Assembly (NCBI GenBank): GCA_002245135.1
Contig: NGBS01000918.1
Location: 1-53,857, forward strand
DNA: 53,857 bases
Direction of reading: 5' to 3'
Origin: Proteromonas lacertae
Lineage: Eukaryota; Sar; Bigyra; Opalinata; Proteromonadidae
In this document: one piece after another, positions 9,460 to 20,091 of the stretch
Numbering within the stretch: the stretch's first letter is position 1
Layout: every line of letters begins with the position of its first letter
The notes under the pieces: model-generated
Databases searched by the model: none
What the model was told of the DNA's origin: nothing
Seen by the model: the letters and a program-made list of their open reading frames with translations, nothing else
Program-made: the position numbers and the translations under genes

Positions 9460-10904
9460 ATGATAAGCTATTGGTGTCAACATAGTAAAGAATTGTCTTT
9501 AAAAGAGATGTTATTAGATAATAATGCAGAAATTATAACTGTTAGTGATAGGGATGAAATATTAAAAATCATTCCTTGTTTAACAGGTAAAAGTGTAATT
9601 GAAATTGGTGCTGGAATAGGTAGGTTAACAGAGTGTATAGCAAAAATATGTGAATCATTAAAAGCAGTAGATTTTATTGAAGCATTTATTAAAAAAGTAT
9701 TATTATTTTATATGTAAAGTAATAGAATCAAGAAGTAAATGGACATTATTCTCATGTTACTTTTGAATGTAATGATGCTACAAAAATGATAGAAAAGCCT
9801 CAATCATACAATTTTATATTCACAAATTGGCTGTTAATGTATTTAAATGACGATGAGTGTAAAGATTTTGCTAGAAAGTCTTTATGTTGGTTAAAAGAAG
9901 GAGGATATATATTTGTAAGAGAATCATGTTTTTATCAATCAGGTGATAAAGAGAGAAATTTTAATCCTACTTTTTATAGAAATAATGAATACTATTACAA
10001 TTTATTTAATAGAACATCTGATAAAACATATTCCTATCAATTAATAAAAAATGGAAATATTAAAACATATGAAGATTTTAAAAATAACAAGAATCAATCT
10101 TATTGGTTATTTCAAAAAGTTAAGTCAAATAATATTCCTTATAATTGTACTTTGCAAATATTTCTAGACAATCAAAAATTTACTTATAATAACATATTAC
10201 AGTATGAGAAACTATATGGTTATGGCTTTTCCAGCTTAGGTGGTTTAAAAACAACAAGTTCTATTGTAGATAAAATGAATTTAAAGCAAAACCAACTTGT
10301 ACTAGATGTTGGATGCGGTATAGGAGGAGAAGATATATTTATGGCAAATAAGTATGGAGTGATTGTACATGGAATTGATATATCAGCAAATATGATAAAT
10401 GTGGCAATACAAAGAGCTAAAGAGTTTAATTGTGTATATATTTTATATATATTATAGCCAAATGTTACATTTTTTTTATCAAATATAGTGAATACTGAAT
10501 ATGAAGAAAATAAATTTGATATTATATACAGTAGAGAAGCATTATTATATAACAATAATAAAAAAGAAATACTTAACAAATTCTACAAATGGTTAAAACC
10601 TGATGGTAAAATATTTATATCAGATTTTTGTTACGAAAAAGATGAAGAAGCATCATTTCATGGACATAAACTATTAATTGAATCTGTAGGTTTTAATATT
10701 ATCAATATAGTAGATGGTACAAAGCAATTGTTCGATTTACTAAAAGAAATAAAAGAACAAGCAATACTTCTCAAGAAGTCATTACATGATATCTGTGGTG
10801 TAGAATCATACAAAGAGTTACTAAAAGAATGTGATAAACAACTTGAAAAATGTAAATCCGGTTATATTAAATGGGGATTATTTCATTGTTTAAAGAAAAA
10901 ATGA
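9460..10904 (+). CDS. Phosphoethanolamine N-methyltransferase, plant-type two-domain, with two tiny introns
   Basis: Three exons (9460-9696, 9726-10433, 10458-10904) give 463 aa, close to plant PEAMT length. This enzyme methylates phosphoethanolamine three times to phosphocholine with SAM. Domain 1 has SVIEIGAGIGRLTECIAK and FTNWLLMYL; a RESCFYQSGD stretch follows. Domain 2 has LDVGCGIGGEDIFMA, DIIYSREALLY, KWLKPDGKIFISDF and the family end KWGLFH. Read straight through, the frame breaks twice, exactly where 29-nt and 24-nt GT...AG introns restore the conserved alignment (IKK/NQEVNGHY and FNC/PNVTF). It is therefore probably a working gene, not a pseudogene. Phosphocholine could feed membrane lipid or the LicD-type reaction. 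It ends with TGA, supporting TGA as a stop. Confidence 0.88.
9697..9725 (+). other. Tiny intron 1 of the PEAMT gene (29 nt)
   Basis: GTATTATT...AAGTAATAG, 29 nt, phase 0. Removal joins the IKK and NQEVNGHY segments that are contiguous in plant enzymes; retention shifts the frame into a stop. Confidence 0.88.
10434..10457 (+). other. Tiny intron 2 of the PEAMT gene (24 nt)
   Basis: GTATATAT...ATTATAG, 24 nt, phase 0. It is a multiple of three but ends with an in-frame TAG, so retention truncates the protein. Removal keeps the second SAM domain in frame. Confidence 0.88.
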
Positions 10905-11220
10905 TATATGATTGTCTATTTTTGATGATGTTTTTTATTTCGCTTAATCATAATTCTATAAAATACTTATAATATCCAACTCCAACACTTATCATACTCG
11001 TGTTATTACTAGATCAACATAAATATGCAATTGCAGACAGTGCTTTACCAAGAAGAATCAGGAATTTGATTTTAAATATTCATAATATTTATGAGAACTT
11101 TCAATAAAATATTCAAGCTTTTATATCTTTAAGATTTATTATACATTCAGTATGTTATATTTATTATATAGTGTAATAGCTTACCTCCAGTAACAACTGT
11201 TACCTGTAACGTCTGTCACT
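10905..11220. other. Intergenic, nothing recognised
   Basis: AT-rich sequence following the methyltransferase gene. I see no gene, repeat or RNA here. Confidence 0.5.
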
Positions 11221-11457
11221 AATGAAATTATATTAACAAGAAAAAAGAAAAATTACACAAAAATAACCCAACAACAAATGGATGTGTTAAAATCAATTTA
11301 TAGAAGAAAACCTATTAGAAACTATTCTGAATTATCAGGTATTAAAGGTACAAGAATAAGAAACCTTTTAACTTTATTGAATAAGATATATCGATGTTAA
11401 ATCCAAAATTGCAAAAGGAAGAAATCGTTTTACATTAGAATATAGAGTTGTTCAATA
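11221..11457 (+). pseudogene. Relic of a small helix-turn-helix-like protein
   Basis: The frame 11221-11400 encodes a stretch with ITQQQMDVLKSIYRRKP then YSELSGIKGTRIRNLLTLLNK. A second stretch (KIAKGRNRFTLEYRVVQ) follows in another frame after a one-base shift near 11385. The first part aligns residue for residue with the protein at 12759-13022 (LTQTQIDILKCVYAKEG, YQSITGIKPNRLEALIRLLNK). The predicted helices and basic residues suggest a winged-helix or HTH DNA-binding fold, but I cannot name the family. No start codon is seen and the copy is disrupted, so it is probably dead. Confidence 0.5.
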
Positions 11458-11668
11458 ATAATAATAAAACTATGATGAAGTTACATAACCTTCTATCAAA
11501 ACTATCACTATAATAAAAAAATCTATTTTCATTAATTTGCACTAACTATTTCATTTTATTAAAACATAAAATTTGGATTGATATTGAATTTGATATAACA
11601 AAGCCATTTTAAAATATCATTATAAGATATTTCTTTTTATTGTTACAATTCTTTATTATATTATTGTT

Positions 11669-12600
11669 TTGATATTAAATTATAAAACATATTTAAATAT
11701 TTATGATTATACTTTTATAACTACATTACCACCTTTGTATTCATATAATCACAATATATTTAATAAATCATTGTCTAGTTTATTAAAAGTAGTAAATGAA
11801 AATGGACTAATCGTAATATATTATCAATGTGATATTAAATCATATTACATACATTGTTTAAATAAATGTCTATTCATTAAAATTTCCAAGTATATCTTAT
11901 CAAAATTAAATTTTAGGAATAATAGTTATGGATCTCCATTCTTTTATCCAATGATAAAAGAATCAATAACATTAACAAATTGTAAATTTATTATTTATTT
12001 TAATTCTGATATTGTATTTCATAAGAATATTGGGAAAATAATAAAACAATTACTTAATAATTATAATCTTTTACACAAAGAAATATTGATTGTAGGAAAG
12101 AGAGGAGATATATCTTGGAGATATTATTCCATATATGCAAACCATGACAATGTATGGAAAAAAAGCAAGATTCATTCTGGAAAAGGAATAGATTATTTTA
12201 TTTTTTCAAGATATTCTTTTACATATTCTAAAATAATCATTCTAAATCAAATAATAGTAGGAAGAGTAAGATATGATAATATTATTTTGGCATTGATGCT
12301 AAATGATAATAACTCGATTGTTGTTGATAGTACATATTTTGTAAAAGCAATACATCTAAGTATATCAAAAAAGGAGAAAAAAGAATTAATAAACGTATAT
12401 ATATATATCACATACAATATTATTAGCATCAAATTCATAATGATTATTTCTATAACTGTAATGTAATAAAGAAATTCAAAATCGATTATTGCACAACTAT
12501 AGGATCAATAGATAATATAAAGATCCATCTTGATGAAAAGAATTATGCATCTACGTTTATGAACATATCTAAATGTAAAAATAAATGTGTGATGATATAA
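11669..12600 (+). CDS. Putative GT-A glycosyltransferase with one tiny intron; 5' end unresolved
   Basis: Two exons (11669-12394 and 12427-12600). The protein has KFIIYFNSDIVFHKN (an acidic SD motif of GT-A type), ILIVGKRGDISWRYY, GKGIDYFIFSRYSF and VGRVRYDNIILALML, a pattern seen in uncharacterised eukaryotic nucleotide-sugar transferases. Removing a 32-nt GT...AG intron replaces a hydrophobic dead-end tail with a polar one running to TAA at 12598-12600. The frame stays open upstream to 11594 and encodes a signal-anchor-like stretch (IFLFIVTILYYIIVLI), but no ATG is there. 11669 is a TTG and only a nominal start. Donor and acceptor unknown. Confidence 0.55.
12395..12426 (+). other. Tiny intron (32 nt) in the GT-A-like gene
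   Basis: GTATATAT...AATATTATTAG, 32 nt, phase 0. Splicing extends the gene by 57 codons; reading through gives a short tail and stop. Confidence 0.65.
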
Positions 12601-12758
12601 ATATTTATAGTGATTATGAAATTCATTATGAGAGATATTGTAATAAATTAGTGAATAAATTTCCTCCTTCAATAAATAGTCATTTCAATTCATATTGTCA
12701 CAATGACTCTATATAATCAGCTCCATAAATAGAGTATGTTTCTTAAGATGGTAGAGCT

Positions 12759-13022
12759 TTGGCTTCAAATCCAGATGAGTTTTTAACTAACGAAGAGTTA
12801 TTGGAAATAGCAAATGTTGATGAGTCATCACATGAGCAAAGAGTTCAACAGCCAGTTAGGGAAAAAAGAGTATATGTTAGTCTAACCCAGACACAGATAG
12901 ATATTCTGAAGTGTGTATATGCTAAAGAAGGAAGAGAATATCCCTTACAGTCATATCAATCAATTACAGGAATTAAACCAAACAGATTAGAAGCATTGAT
13001 TAGACTCCTTAATAAAGGGTAG
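12759..13022 (+). pseudogene. Small HTH-like protein, second copy
   Basis: 87 codons with an acidic N-terminal part (NPDEFLTNEELLEIANVDES) followed by the HTH-like block shared with 11221-11457. There is no ATG: the first usable codon is TTG at 12759, preceded in frame by TAA. After TAG at 13020-13022 the same frame continues open for about 35 codons, which suggests a longer ancestor. It may be a DNA-binding accessory protein of a mobile element or a decayed host regulator. Function unknown. Confidence 0.45.
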
Positions 13023-13334
13023 TGTATTGATGATGTTATGATAATAGAACATGAGTCATTATTACTTTCAAGTACTGTTAAAGAAAACAACACTATCAAT
13101 TTAAATGGTTTAAAAGAAAAAATACCATAATAATTATTAAAGAATTTCTTATATTGAATTATATTATGCATTGCTATGTATAGTAAATATAATAAAATTG
13201 TATTATTAGTTTTTATTGACATTTTTAATTGTATATTTTATTTAATGTTATAATAAATACTAAATTGCTTATCTTGATATAATAAACTCATCTTTCTATA
13301 TATTATTTCATAACATTCATTATATTATAATGTA
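13023..13334. other. Intergenic, nothing clear
   Basis: It contains only the possible in-frame continuation of the preceding relic up to about 13130 and then plain AT-rich sequence. Confidence 0.45.
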
Positions 13335-14225
13335 CTAGTTAAATTTAAATTGTTTAGATATATAAAATGATATCATATCTAATGATGTTATTCTATGTAT
13401 GACTATTACTTTTTTGTATATGGCACATTTTGAAGAAGATATTTGGTAGCTTGATAATCTATTAATACTAATATTTAGTTTGAATAATAACCAGGATATA
13501 TATTGATCATCTATTCTTAATAATTTTGGATAATTAAATGAATAATTAAATAGAATAGATGGTATATTTGAGGATAGAACAGTAAGAAATCCAGAATACA
13601 CACTTATTCCATTCTTTGGAAATATCGAATTGTATAATTCAGCAACTTGTAAAGGTGAGCTATATTTGTACGATTGATTTCCATTTACTCTACTCCATTT
13701 TCCTTTTTCTGCCCCCCAAAATTGATTATTTGATTTTTTATACGGTTTAATGATATTGTATAGTTGTTTAATATACACAAAACTATCTACATCAACTTTT
13801 GCATAATATTTAGCATATGGGCATAATTCATTTAAATACTTCATTGTATAAAGACAAAATAATGTTTCATTTGCAAAAGATTCATAAATGTTTAACTGCA
13901 TTATATCTCCATATATTTGGCTTTCAATTTTATAATTATTTATACACATTTTATTTCCTATACCTATTATAAACCTAATAGTTATATCTTTCGTATTTTT
14001 TCCCCATGTTAATCTTACTGCTATTCTTTCTGATATTTGCTTGCATTCAGAAATTATATATATATATAAATTAGTATTAGAATGGCAAATTGATTTATGA
14101 ATGAAATAATATTCATAAGGAAAAGGATGCGGATAATCTGTTTCTTTATAACTAATTTGGATTGATCTTGTATTCTGCTGAGTCAAACATTTTTGTTTGC
14201 ATTTCATTACTTTTAAACAATTCAC
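13335..14225 (-). CDS. GT31 beta-1,3-galactosyl/N-acetylglucosaminyltransferase-like protein; start uncertain
   Basis: GT31 motifs appear in order: RIAVRLTWG near 68-76, a VRFIIG-like strand, YGDIMQLNIYESFANETL (family: GDIl..dF.DsY.NLT), CPYAKYYAKVDVDSFV with the DVD metal motif near 145-147, and a late RIDDQYISWLL acidic loop. Such enzymes build beta-1,3 linkages in the Golgi. The first codon used is GTG at 14225; the first ATG is at 14204. The frame is open upstream to about 14330 and would add a hydrophobic anchor, but without an ATG, so the true 5' end is unresolved. The catalytic body appears intact and intronless. Confidence 0.72.
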   Translation of the reverse strand: MNCLKVMKCKQKCLTQQNTRSIQISYKETDYPHPFPYEYYFIHKSICHSNTNLYIYIISECKQISERIAVRLTWGKNTKDITIRFIIGIGNKMCINNYKIESQIYGDIMQLNIYESFANETLFCLYTMKYLNELCPYAKYYAKVDVDSFVYIKQLYNIIKPYKKSNNQFWGAEKGKWSRVNGNQSYKYSSPLQVAELYNSIFPKNGISVYSGFLTVLSSNIPSILFNYSFNYPKLLRIDDQYISWLLFKLNISINRLSSYQISSSKCAIYKKVIVIHRITSLDMISFYISKQFKFN

Positions 14226-14606
14226 TGTTTTGTAAATGATATTATAGTTAATATAACTATTATAGTAATCATTAATAAGTAATAATGAAATTGTGAATAT
14301 ATAATATAATAAACAAATATAATTTAGTATAATTTTATATTATATGTCTGAATATTAATAACTTCTTCATATCCTCTCTTCTTCATATTTCTACGATCTG
14401 TAAAAGTATGAAGAGTAGTATCTGGATCTGACTTTGCTATATCTTTTCTATTTTTAGGTTGTTATATCAATATCATCATCAGGTTGTTCACTCCATTATG
14501 TACATAATAAACAAAATTGTATGTAAAAGTGTTCTTTTCATCAATGCCACTACGTTTTAACATTTTGGTTTTTCTACTCTCCTCTTCAGTTGGTTTATAT
14601 TTTAAC
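14226..14606. other. Intergenic segment up to the hAT insertion
   Basis: It contains the ATG-less upstream extension of the GT31 frame (to about 14330). The rest is ordinary sequence ending in the 8-bp target site ATTTTAAC. Confidence 0.5.
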
Positions 14607-14874
14607 CAGGGTTGTATTTATCGGTCACCGACGGAGATAGGTCAAAACCTATAGGTTTTGCCTTGACATTCAGTCTGTCAAGCCTTACAAGCCATATATT
14701 ATAAAATCTATTTTAATTCATTATATACTAATTTTCCCTTCATAAAAACTATCTTATAATATATTTTAATACTTGATTCATATATTTTCAATTCAATTAA
14801 ATAATTTTTAACTTTTTATAAAGAATTACAATTTAATACTCAACAATAAGTAGGTATTTTATATGATTATGTTC

Positions 14875-16492
14875 TTATTTATTTCTACTAATCATCAGTT
14901 TTATTTGTAATCTATCACATGATAAATTTGATTTGGATAAGTTACTTATTTGTCCATCCTCGGAAAATATTCTTTCTGGCTCTGAAGATGTTGCTAGACT
15001 GTTTAAACTGTTCTTAGCAAGTATGTATACCCTAGGAAACTTGGACTTTAATGATAGCCTGATATTTCCAATGGTTTCAGAGGTGCTGTAATGAATATCA
15101 TATTGCAAATATTCTTGTACTTCATTTGGCATAATTAGTTAATAAATTTAAGATTTTTCAAATTCTGAATCGCTAAACCCTAGACTATGAAGAATGAATG
15201 ATTTCAATCTAGGGTCTAACATGCAGCACAACAGAGGCAAATCACTATCATTACATATATTATTTAGTCTTTCTATCATATTAATTTTGATACTCTCAGC
15301 ATACTCCTGTATCTTTGTTGGATAACCTGTTTTGAACTCAAATAAAGTCTATTTATAATGTAATACAGCCATTCCCATAGTCATGTTTCTATCTTCCAAT
15401 ATCTTAGTAAGTTTGTATAATGGTTCGAGTATATCACATAGTTTATCTAGAATAACATACGCTATATTGGTAAAGGGATAAATTTTAGCAACTCATCTTC
15501 TTTTGGTTTTATGGCATTAACTATACCTATAAGTTTTTCTTGGTTATACTGTTTAAGATTGTTTTTGTATTCATTTGTTTTTTCTTCATAATATTGATGC
15601 AATATTTCTTTACTTTCATAAAATTACTTTAACATAATATATAAACTATTCCACCGAGTTGTAGTTAAAGTAGGTATACATAAATTGAGCTTATTTTTGT
15701 TTACGACGGTTCTTAGTTGTTTACCTAGATCTACAAACACTTTTACATTAATATCTATAACTCCTCCTTGAACTATAGCCTTATTAATAGCAAGTTGAAG
15801 GCTATGGTTCATACATCTTACATTTGTTACACATGCATCTCTTATACCTTTCACCATATTCTTTCCATTGTCTGAAGTAACTGAAGTTATTTCAAATCCA
15901 TACATTTCTTTTATGAAATTTATTGTGTCTGTAATTGTGTCTGCCTTTTCATTAACAACTTCTACAACACCAAGTGTTACTGTAACTAATTCAAACAAAT
16001 CGTTGAAATAACATCCACTAATACCTACTAGTTCACTGGAACGCTCCGATTTCCACCCATCTATAGCAAGTGCGACGTGTTTACAATTTAAATCTTTCTT
16101 TAATTTATCCTATAAAAAATATAAAAATAATATACAACAATTTCTGTGTTTCTTTTAATTAAAAAGTCATTATATACCACTCTTCTTGGTGGCTTATATC
16201 CTAATTTACTGCAAAATCTACGAAAACTACTACTGTCTAACACAGTAGTGCTTATATGATCGTAAGTGATGAAATCAAATAAGCTTTGTTCTATCTCATC
16301 ATTGTTTATCTTTACATCTTCATCTACATAATTATGTGAACTAATTTGGTGAAGTTTGACAGCCTTTCCATTTTTCACGTTACAAGCATATCGAACACCA
16401 CAAAATATGCAAATGCATTTATCAAGGCTTTTTATCTTTAACATATTATACCAAAAGGTTTTGTAGAAGTTAAAATTAAGATGTTTAAGCAT
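14875..16492 (-). pseudogene. hAT transposase, fragmented
   Basis: Three readable pieces lie in transcription order. 16492-16100 has a BED-type zinc finger pattern (C-x2-C, then H-x4-H) and the STTVLDSSSFRRFCSKLGY block that is typical of hAT. 15998-15624 has the core VTSDNGKNMVKGI and CMNHSLQLAI ending in TRWNSLYIML. 15132-14875 has the C-terminal dimerisation block with ATSSEPERIFS. The pieces are in different frames or separated by stops (for example near 15350 and 16100), so the enzyme is dead. A similar N-terminal block is found at 33972-34184. Confidence 0.85.
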
Positions 16493-16660
16493 ATTTGCCT
16501 CTTTTAAGGCAATAACTTCACGAGCCGCTCCAATTGGTAAAACTATACTCCTAGAATATATAATGATAGATTATATTAGATACATTTATAATAATTTTAA
16601 GAAATGATTAATGTCAAGCTAAAAGTTTGCCATTTTTTCTTTCAAATTTTTATAATCATT

Positions 16661-17149
16661 TGTTGTGCGCCGTTTGTCATAGTTGGCCGTTTGTCTATTA
16701 GACACTTTTAAAACAAACTAAATGTATATTCTTACTTGTCTTGATGAAAAATTGTTACTTTTATACTTACTTTGTTATATGACCTACCTCTGCATTATAC
16801 TTTTTTGATAATATAAATAGTTTGAATATTTGCGCCGTTTGTTTTCTAGAAATTTTTGAAGCAAACTAAATGCAAATTTAGCTAATATAAACTAAAATCC
16901 ATTAGCTGAAATGATTAGAATATAATAATTATTAAATCTTTATATATAAAAATAGAAATGTATAAAAAAGGCTTGAGTGAGGCTTGAGTCTATTTATATT
17001 GACAAAAAAGTATATTGCAGAGGTAGGTCATATAACAAAGTAAGTATAAAAGTAACAATTTTTCATCAAGACAAGTAAGAATATACATTAAGTTTGTTTT
17101 AAAAGTGTCTAATAGACAAACTGCCAACTATGACAAACGGCGCACAACA
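16661..17149. repeat. 489-bp MITE-like element with ~165-bp inverted arms
   Basis: The outer ends are perfect inverted repeats (TGTTGTGCGCCGTTTGTC... and its reverse complement). The arms are near-identical over about 165 bp (16661-16825 and 16985-17149). TCATT flanks it on both sides (16656-16660, 17150-17154), so the target duplication is probably 5 bp. The centre includes two GGCTTGAGT units. Partial relatives are at 2721-2782, 29019-29268 and 34768-34840. Confidence 0.85.
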
Positions 17150-17514
17150 TCATTCTATACTTTATTATTGCAGTTTCAAAAATATCGTTCGATTTGGCTC
17201 GAACGTTTCGATTCATTTTTTTTTACTTTCTTTTGTTTTTTATTTGATTTTTCTAATATATCATAAATAAATACATCATAATACAAAATTAATTAAGTCA
17301 AGCTCGAGCCTAAATTCCAAATCGTTCGAAGTATTTTAAATGGCTACTATATTATATGTATTAATTTTGGCCAACATAAAATCAAATGAAAAACCCCTAC
17401 AAAATATGTTTTTAATTCGGACAATTGTATAAAATTGTATAAAACCTTCTTTTAGGCTAATTACTCTTCTGGGATGTTTGTTATCTTTCTAATTCGTTTA
17501 ATGTCATTGTCTAG

Positions 17515-18629
17515 AACGAAGTCACCCTGTTGTAAAGACATGCCATACATGCTTCACGATATCTAAAAGCATATTTATGTCTGGTGGCTTGGCTTGACAT
17601 TATTTCATTCCAAATTCTTTTTGCAGCTTCTTCTAGGCTATCTAAGTCTTTGAAATTGTTTTCATCTTCACTAATCTTGTGTTATAGAGTCGCCCAGACC
17701 TTTTCAATAGGATTTAAGTCTGGAGAAAACGGTGGATGTCTGATAGGTTTCCAACCGTTCCTTTGAAGATATTCTGTGATATACCTACTTTTATGTATGC
17801 TGGCATTGTCTTGTAAGAAATAACATTGTCTCTGATGGTTTACCAATGGATGCTGTTGAATTAGAGGCGGTAAAGTTTTCTTTAAAAATCGACAATATCT
17901 AACTGAATTTATTGCCTTGCTTACACCATCTTTGGGTTCAAATGACTTCTGCATAACCATCAGATCAGTGAATCCATACTCTGAAAAGGCACCCCAGACC
18001 ATAACACCTGCGTTTCCTTTGATCCTTTGCTTCCTAATAATAGGTTTTCCAGAGATACTCCATCCAACACTTTTAACATTTCTAAGTCTAATCATCGACT
18101 CATCTGAGAACATAATCGTCTTATAATCCAAGAATATGTTTTGAGATACTGTCATTAATCTTTCTTCAACGTTCTTTTGGGTCAAGCCTGGACAAACTCC
18201 ACTATTTCCGAAAAAGATCTTCCATGATTTACAATAACGACGAATTGTACTTAATGATACTGTTGAGGGGATTAAGCTGTTCTTCACCAACACATTTCTG
18301 AGTGTTTTGGCAGATTGAATTGTAATGCCATTAACTTGACTTCTCAAGATATAATCTCTAACAACTTGCCCACTAATGATAGAGTTCATAATAATTGGCT
18401 TTCTCCCGCTTCTAACCTTAGGTGGTGAAATACTTGATTTGGCTTTGGACGTCTTCAACCCCATAATTTGTAAGTACTTCCAAATAGTACTCTTGGTTCT
18501 TGCCATTTTTAAGGCAATTTCTCCAATACTACAAGATTGATTTACCAGAGCTATAATTTTTTCTTTTTCAGACTCTGTAACAGGAGTTTGTTTGACAGTG
18601 ACTTTGCATGGTTGTTTTGGGGATCTCAT
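17515..18629 (-). pseudogene. Tc1-type (DD34E) transposase, 3' part frameshifted
   Basis: The main frame (18629-17682, 315 aa) has an N-terminal helix-turn-helix region (CSIGEIALKMARTKSTIWKYLQ), a GRKP linker and a DDE domain: MFSDESMIRL, then CYFLQDNASIHKS, then FSPDLNPIEKVWATL. There are 34 residues between the second Asp and the Glu, as in Tc1 elements. After WATL a stop is met at 17682. A homologous tail (KDLDSLEEAAKRIWNEI) is readable in another frame down to about 17515, so one frameshift separates them. Codon use is less AT-rich than its surroundings. I could not fix the element's ends. It sits inside the hAT element. Confidence 0.85.
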
Positions 18630-19341
18630 TTGCTCTAATTAGCGAGAAAGAATTAAATAAAGGGAATGAAAATTCAAACAAAACGACTATTTTTATTGAA
18701 ATCGTTCGATTTTTGTTTTTGATTTTTAATTATGAAAAAGTTATTTGATCAGTCTAAAATTAAAATTGTGTTAATTACCTATAAGGTAGCAATAGATTTA
18801 TGATATAAAAATCAATAGATAATGAGACATTTCAAAAAGTGATAAATAAAAATTAAAAAAATAAACAACTAGTTTAGTTTTTTTTATTATTTTTGGTTGT
18901 ATTTTTTTTTGGCTGAATTATTGATAGTTTTCTTATATTTGATAAAAACTCTATCAAGTCATGCTTGTAAATAGTACAAAAAAATAAAGACAATACATAT
19001 TTATAGTATTTAAAGAGAATGGGATGGCCAAGCCAAACCCATTTTTGATTCTGCTATTATTACATATATAACACAATAGAATAACTCATTTGTAAGGTTA
19101 GGTTCAATTATGAAGAAAGAAAAAAGCGCATCGACCGAAGGTTAATTCGGTATTTTATAGAATGATATATAGAGTTTTAATTTAATATGTACAGTTAGAT
19201 AATATTATTAATATCACATGTTTAGGAGGAGGTGAGCTAATAGTTACTACAGCCTGGTGTCGGTCAACATTTGTTTATTGACCTACGACCGATCGGTTTT
19301 CTCCGTCGGTCATGACCAATTTATACAACCCTGATTTTAAC

Positions 19342-19830
19342 TACTTCACTTTCAGTGTTTTATTCGCTGCTAGAGAATAAAAATATTAACTGAGATGATT
19401 GAAATACTTATATTTTAAAAGCTAATGCAAGCATTTACCAGTCTTGATCAACCTATGGATGACATAGAGCAAGAGGATTCTTCGGACTATTATTACTTCA
19501 AGTGCTTGTTTTCCCTTACTATTACAGGAAGAGGTTATAATTTCATGAGGGAAGTGACTATTAGCACAAAGAATAACCATAAAATAGATATTAATACATT
19601 TAATTTTTAAATTATGCCAATTGAATTTCATATTTATAGGAAAATATTTCATGATACTATTCATAACATCTATGTATATGTCATTATAAAATGTTCAACA
19701 TGTTAAGAATTACTAAATGAAATCATTCATTTGATTAATCACTTTTTACTAAGTTATAAATTATGGATGTTAGAATGTTAATCACCTTAAATCAAATACA
19801 GATTATATATTTTACTTCATACCTACTTCA
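19342..19830. other. Intergenic, nothing clear
   Basis: This is sequence between the hAT insertion and the acyltransferase relic. Short open frames near 19422-19664 on both strands look like chance. Confidence 0.45.
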
Positions 19831-20046
19831 GTGTTGAAACAAAGATTATCATACAAGAAGCAAAAGAAATATATAGCTAAAAAAGGAGTAGATATTACTA
19901 TATTTTCACATAATAATAATCACAATTTTTATGGAATTATATCTGTAAATCTTACACTTCTTTTTTGCACTAATAATTCATGTAATCTAAACTATATGGG
20001 ATATTGCATATATGCTGATGAACATCATTTCACATTTAACTTTTAA
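19831..20046 (+). pseudogene. C-terminal scrap of an SGNH-type acyltransferase
   Basis: The 71-codon frame ends with CIYADEHHFTF, which matches the terminal Asp-x-His-His block of the SGNH domain (YKDRHHL and YFDRHHL in the two larger genes). A cysteine-bearing segment (CTNNSCNLNYMGY) sits before it, as in those proteins. Only this tail is recognisable. It lies directly upstream of, and on the same strand as, the next acyltransferase copy, so this was probably a tandem array. Confidence 0.6.
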
Positions 20047-20091
20047 AAGAGTATATTTAATTATACAATTGAAATAATTAAGTAGTTTATC

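Larger units (their letters stand above)
14607..19333. mobile_element. hAT DNA transposon with perfect 8-bp target duplication, nested insertions inside
   Basis: The ends are inverted (CAGGGTTGTAT... at 14607 and ...ATACAACCCTG at 19333) and share sub-terminal blocks such as ACCGACGGAG. The flanks carry ATTTTAAC at 14599-14606 and again at 19334-19341, the 8-bp duplication typical of hAT. Inside lie decayed hAT transposase pieces on the minus strand (14875-16492), a 489-bp inverted-repeat element and a Tc1-type transposase gene. The right sub-terminal sequence (19120-19260) resembles that of the short element at 33585-34745, so both belong to one family. The preserved target duplication suggests a moderately recent insertion. 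Confidence 0.9.

Noticed and set aside
9697-10457. Reading the PEAMT locus as three separate genes or a pseudogene
   Set aside because: Both breaks coincide with GT...AG segments whose removal restores the exact order of conserved plant-type PEAMT blocks.
389-10904. Bacterial contamination, suggested by OafA, FkbM and LicD families and tight spacing
   Set aside because: The genes are contiguous with telomere repeats, have signal anchors typical of Golgi enzymes, and neighbours contain spliceosomal-type introns.
17584-18126. Plus-strand open frames over the Tc1 gene and similar opposite-strand frames elsewhere
   Set aside because: They are mirror images of the coding strand with no family features.
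17340-18795. Terminal inverted repeats of the Tc1-type element
   Set aside because: Weak similarity between about 17344 and 18790 was seen but is too poor to fix the ends.
19422-19664. Overlapping short frames on both strands
   Set aside because: No motif, no similarity to neighbours; likely chance in AT-rich DNA.
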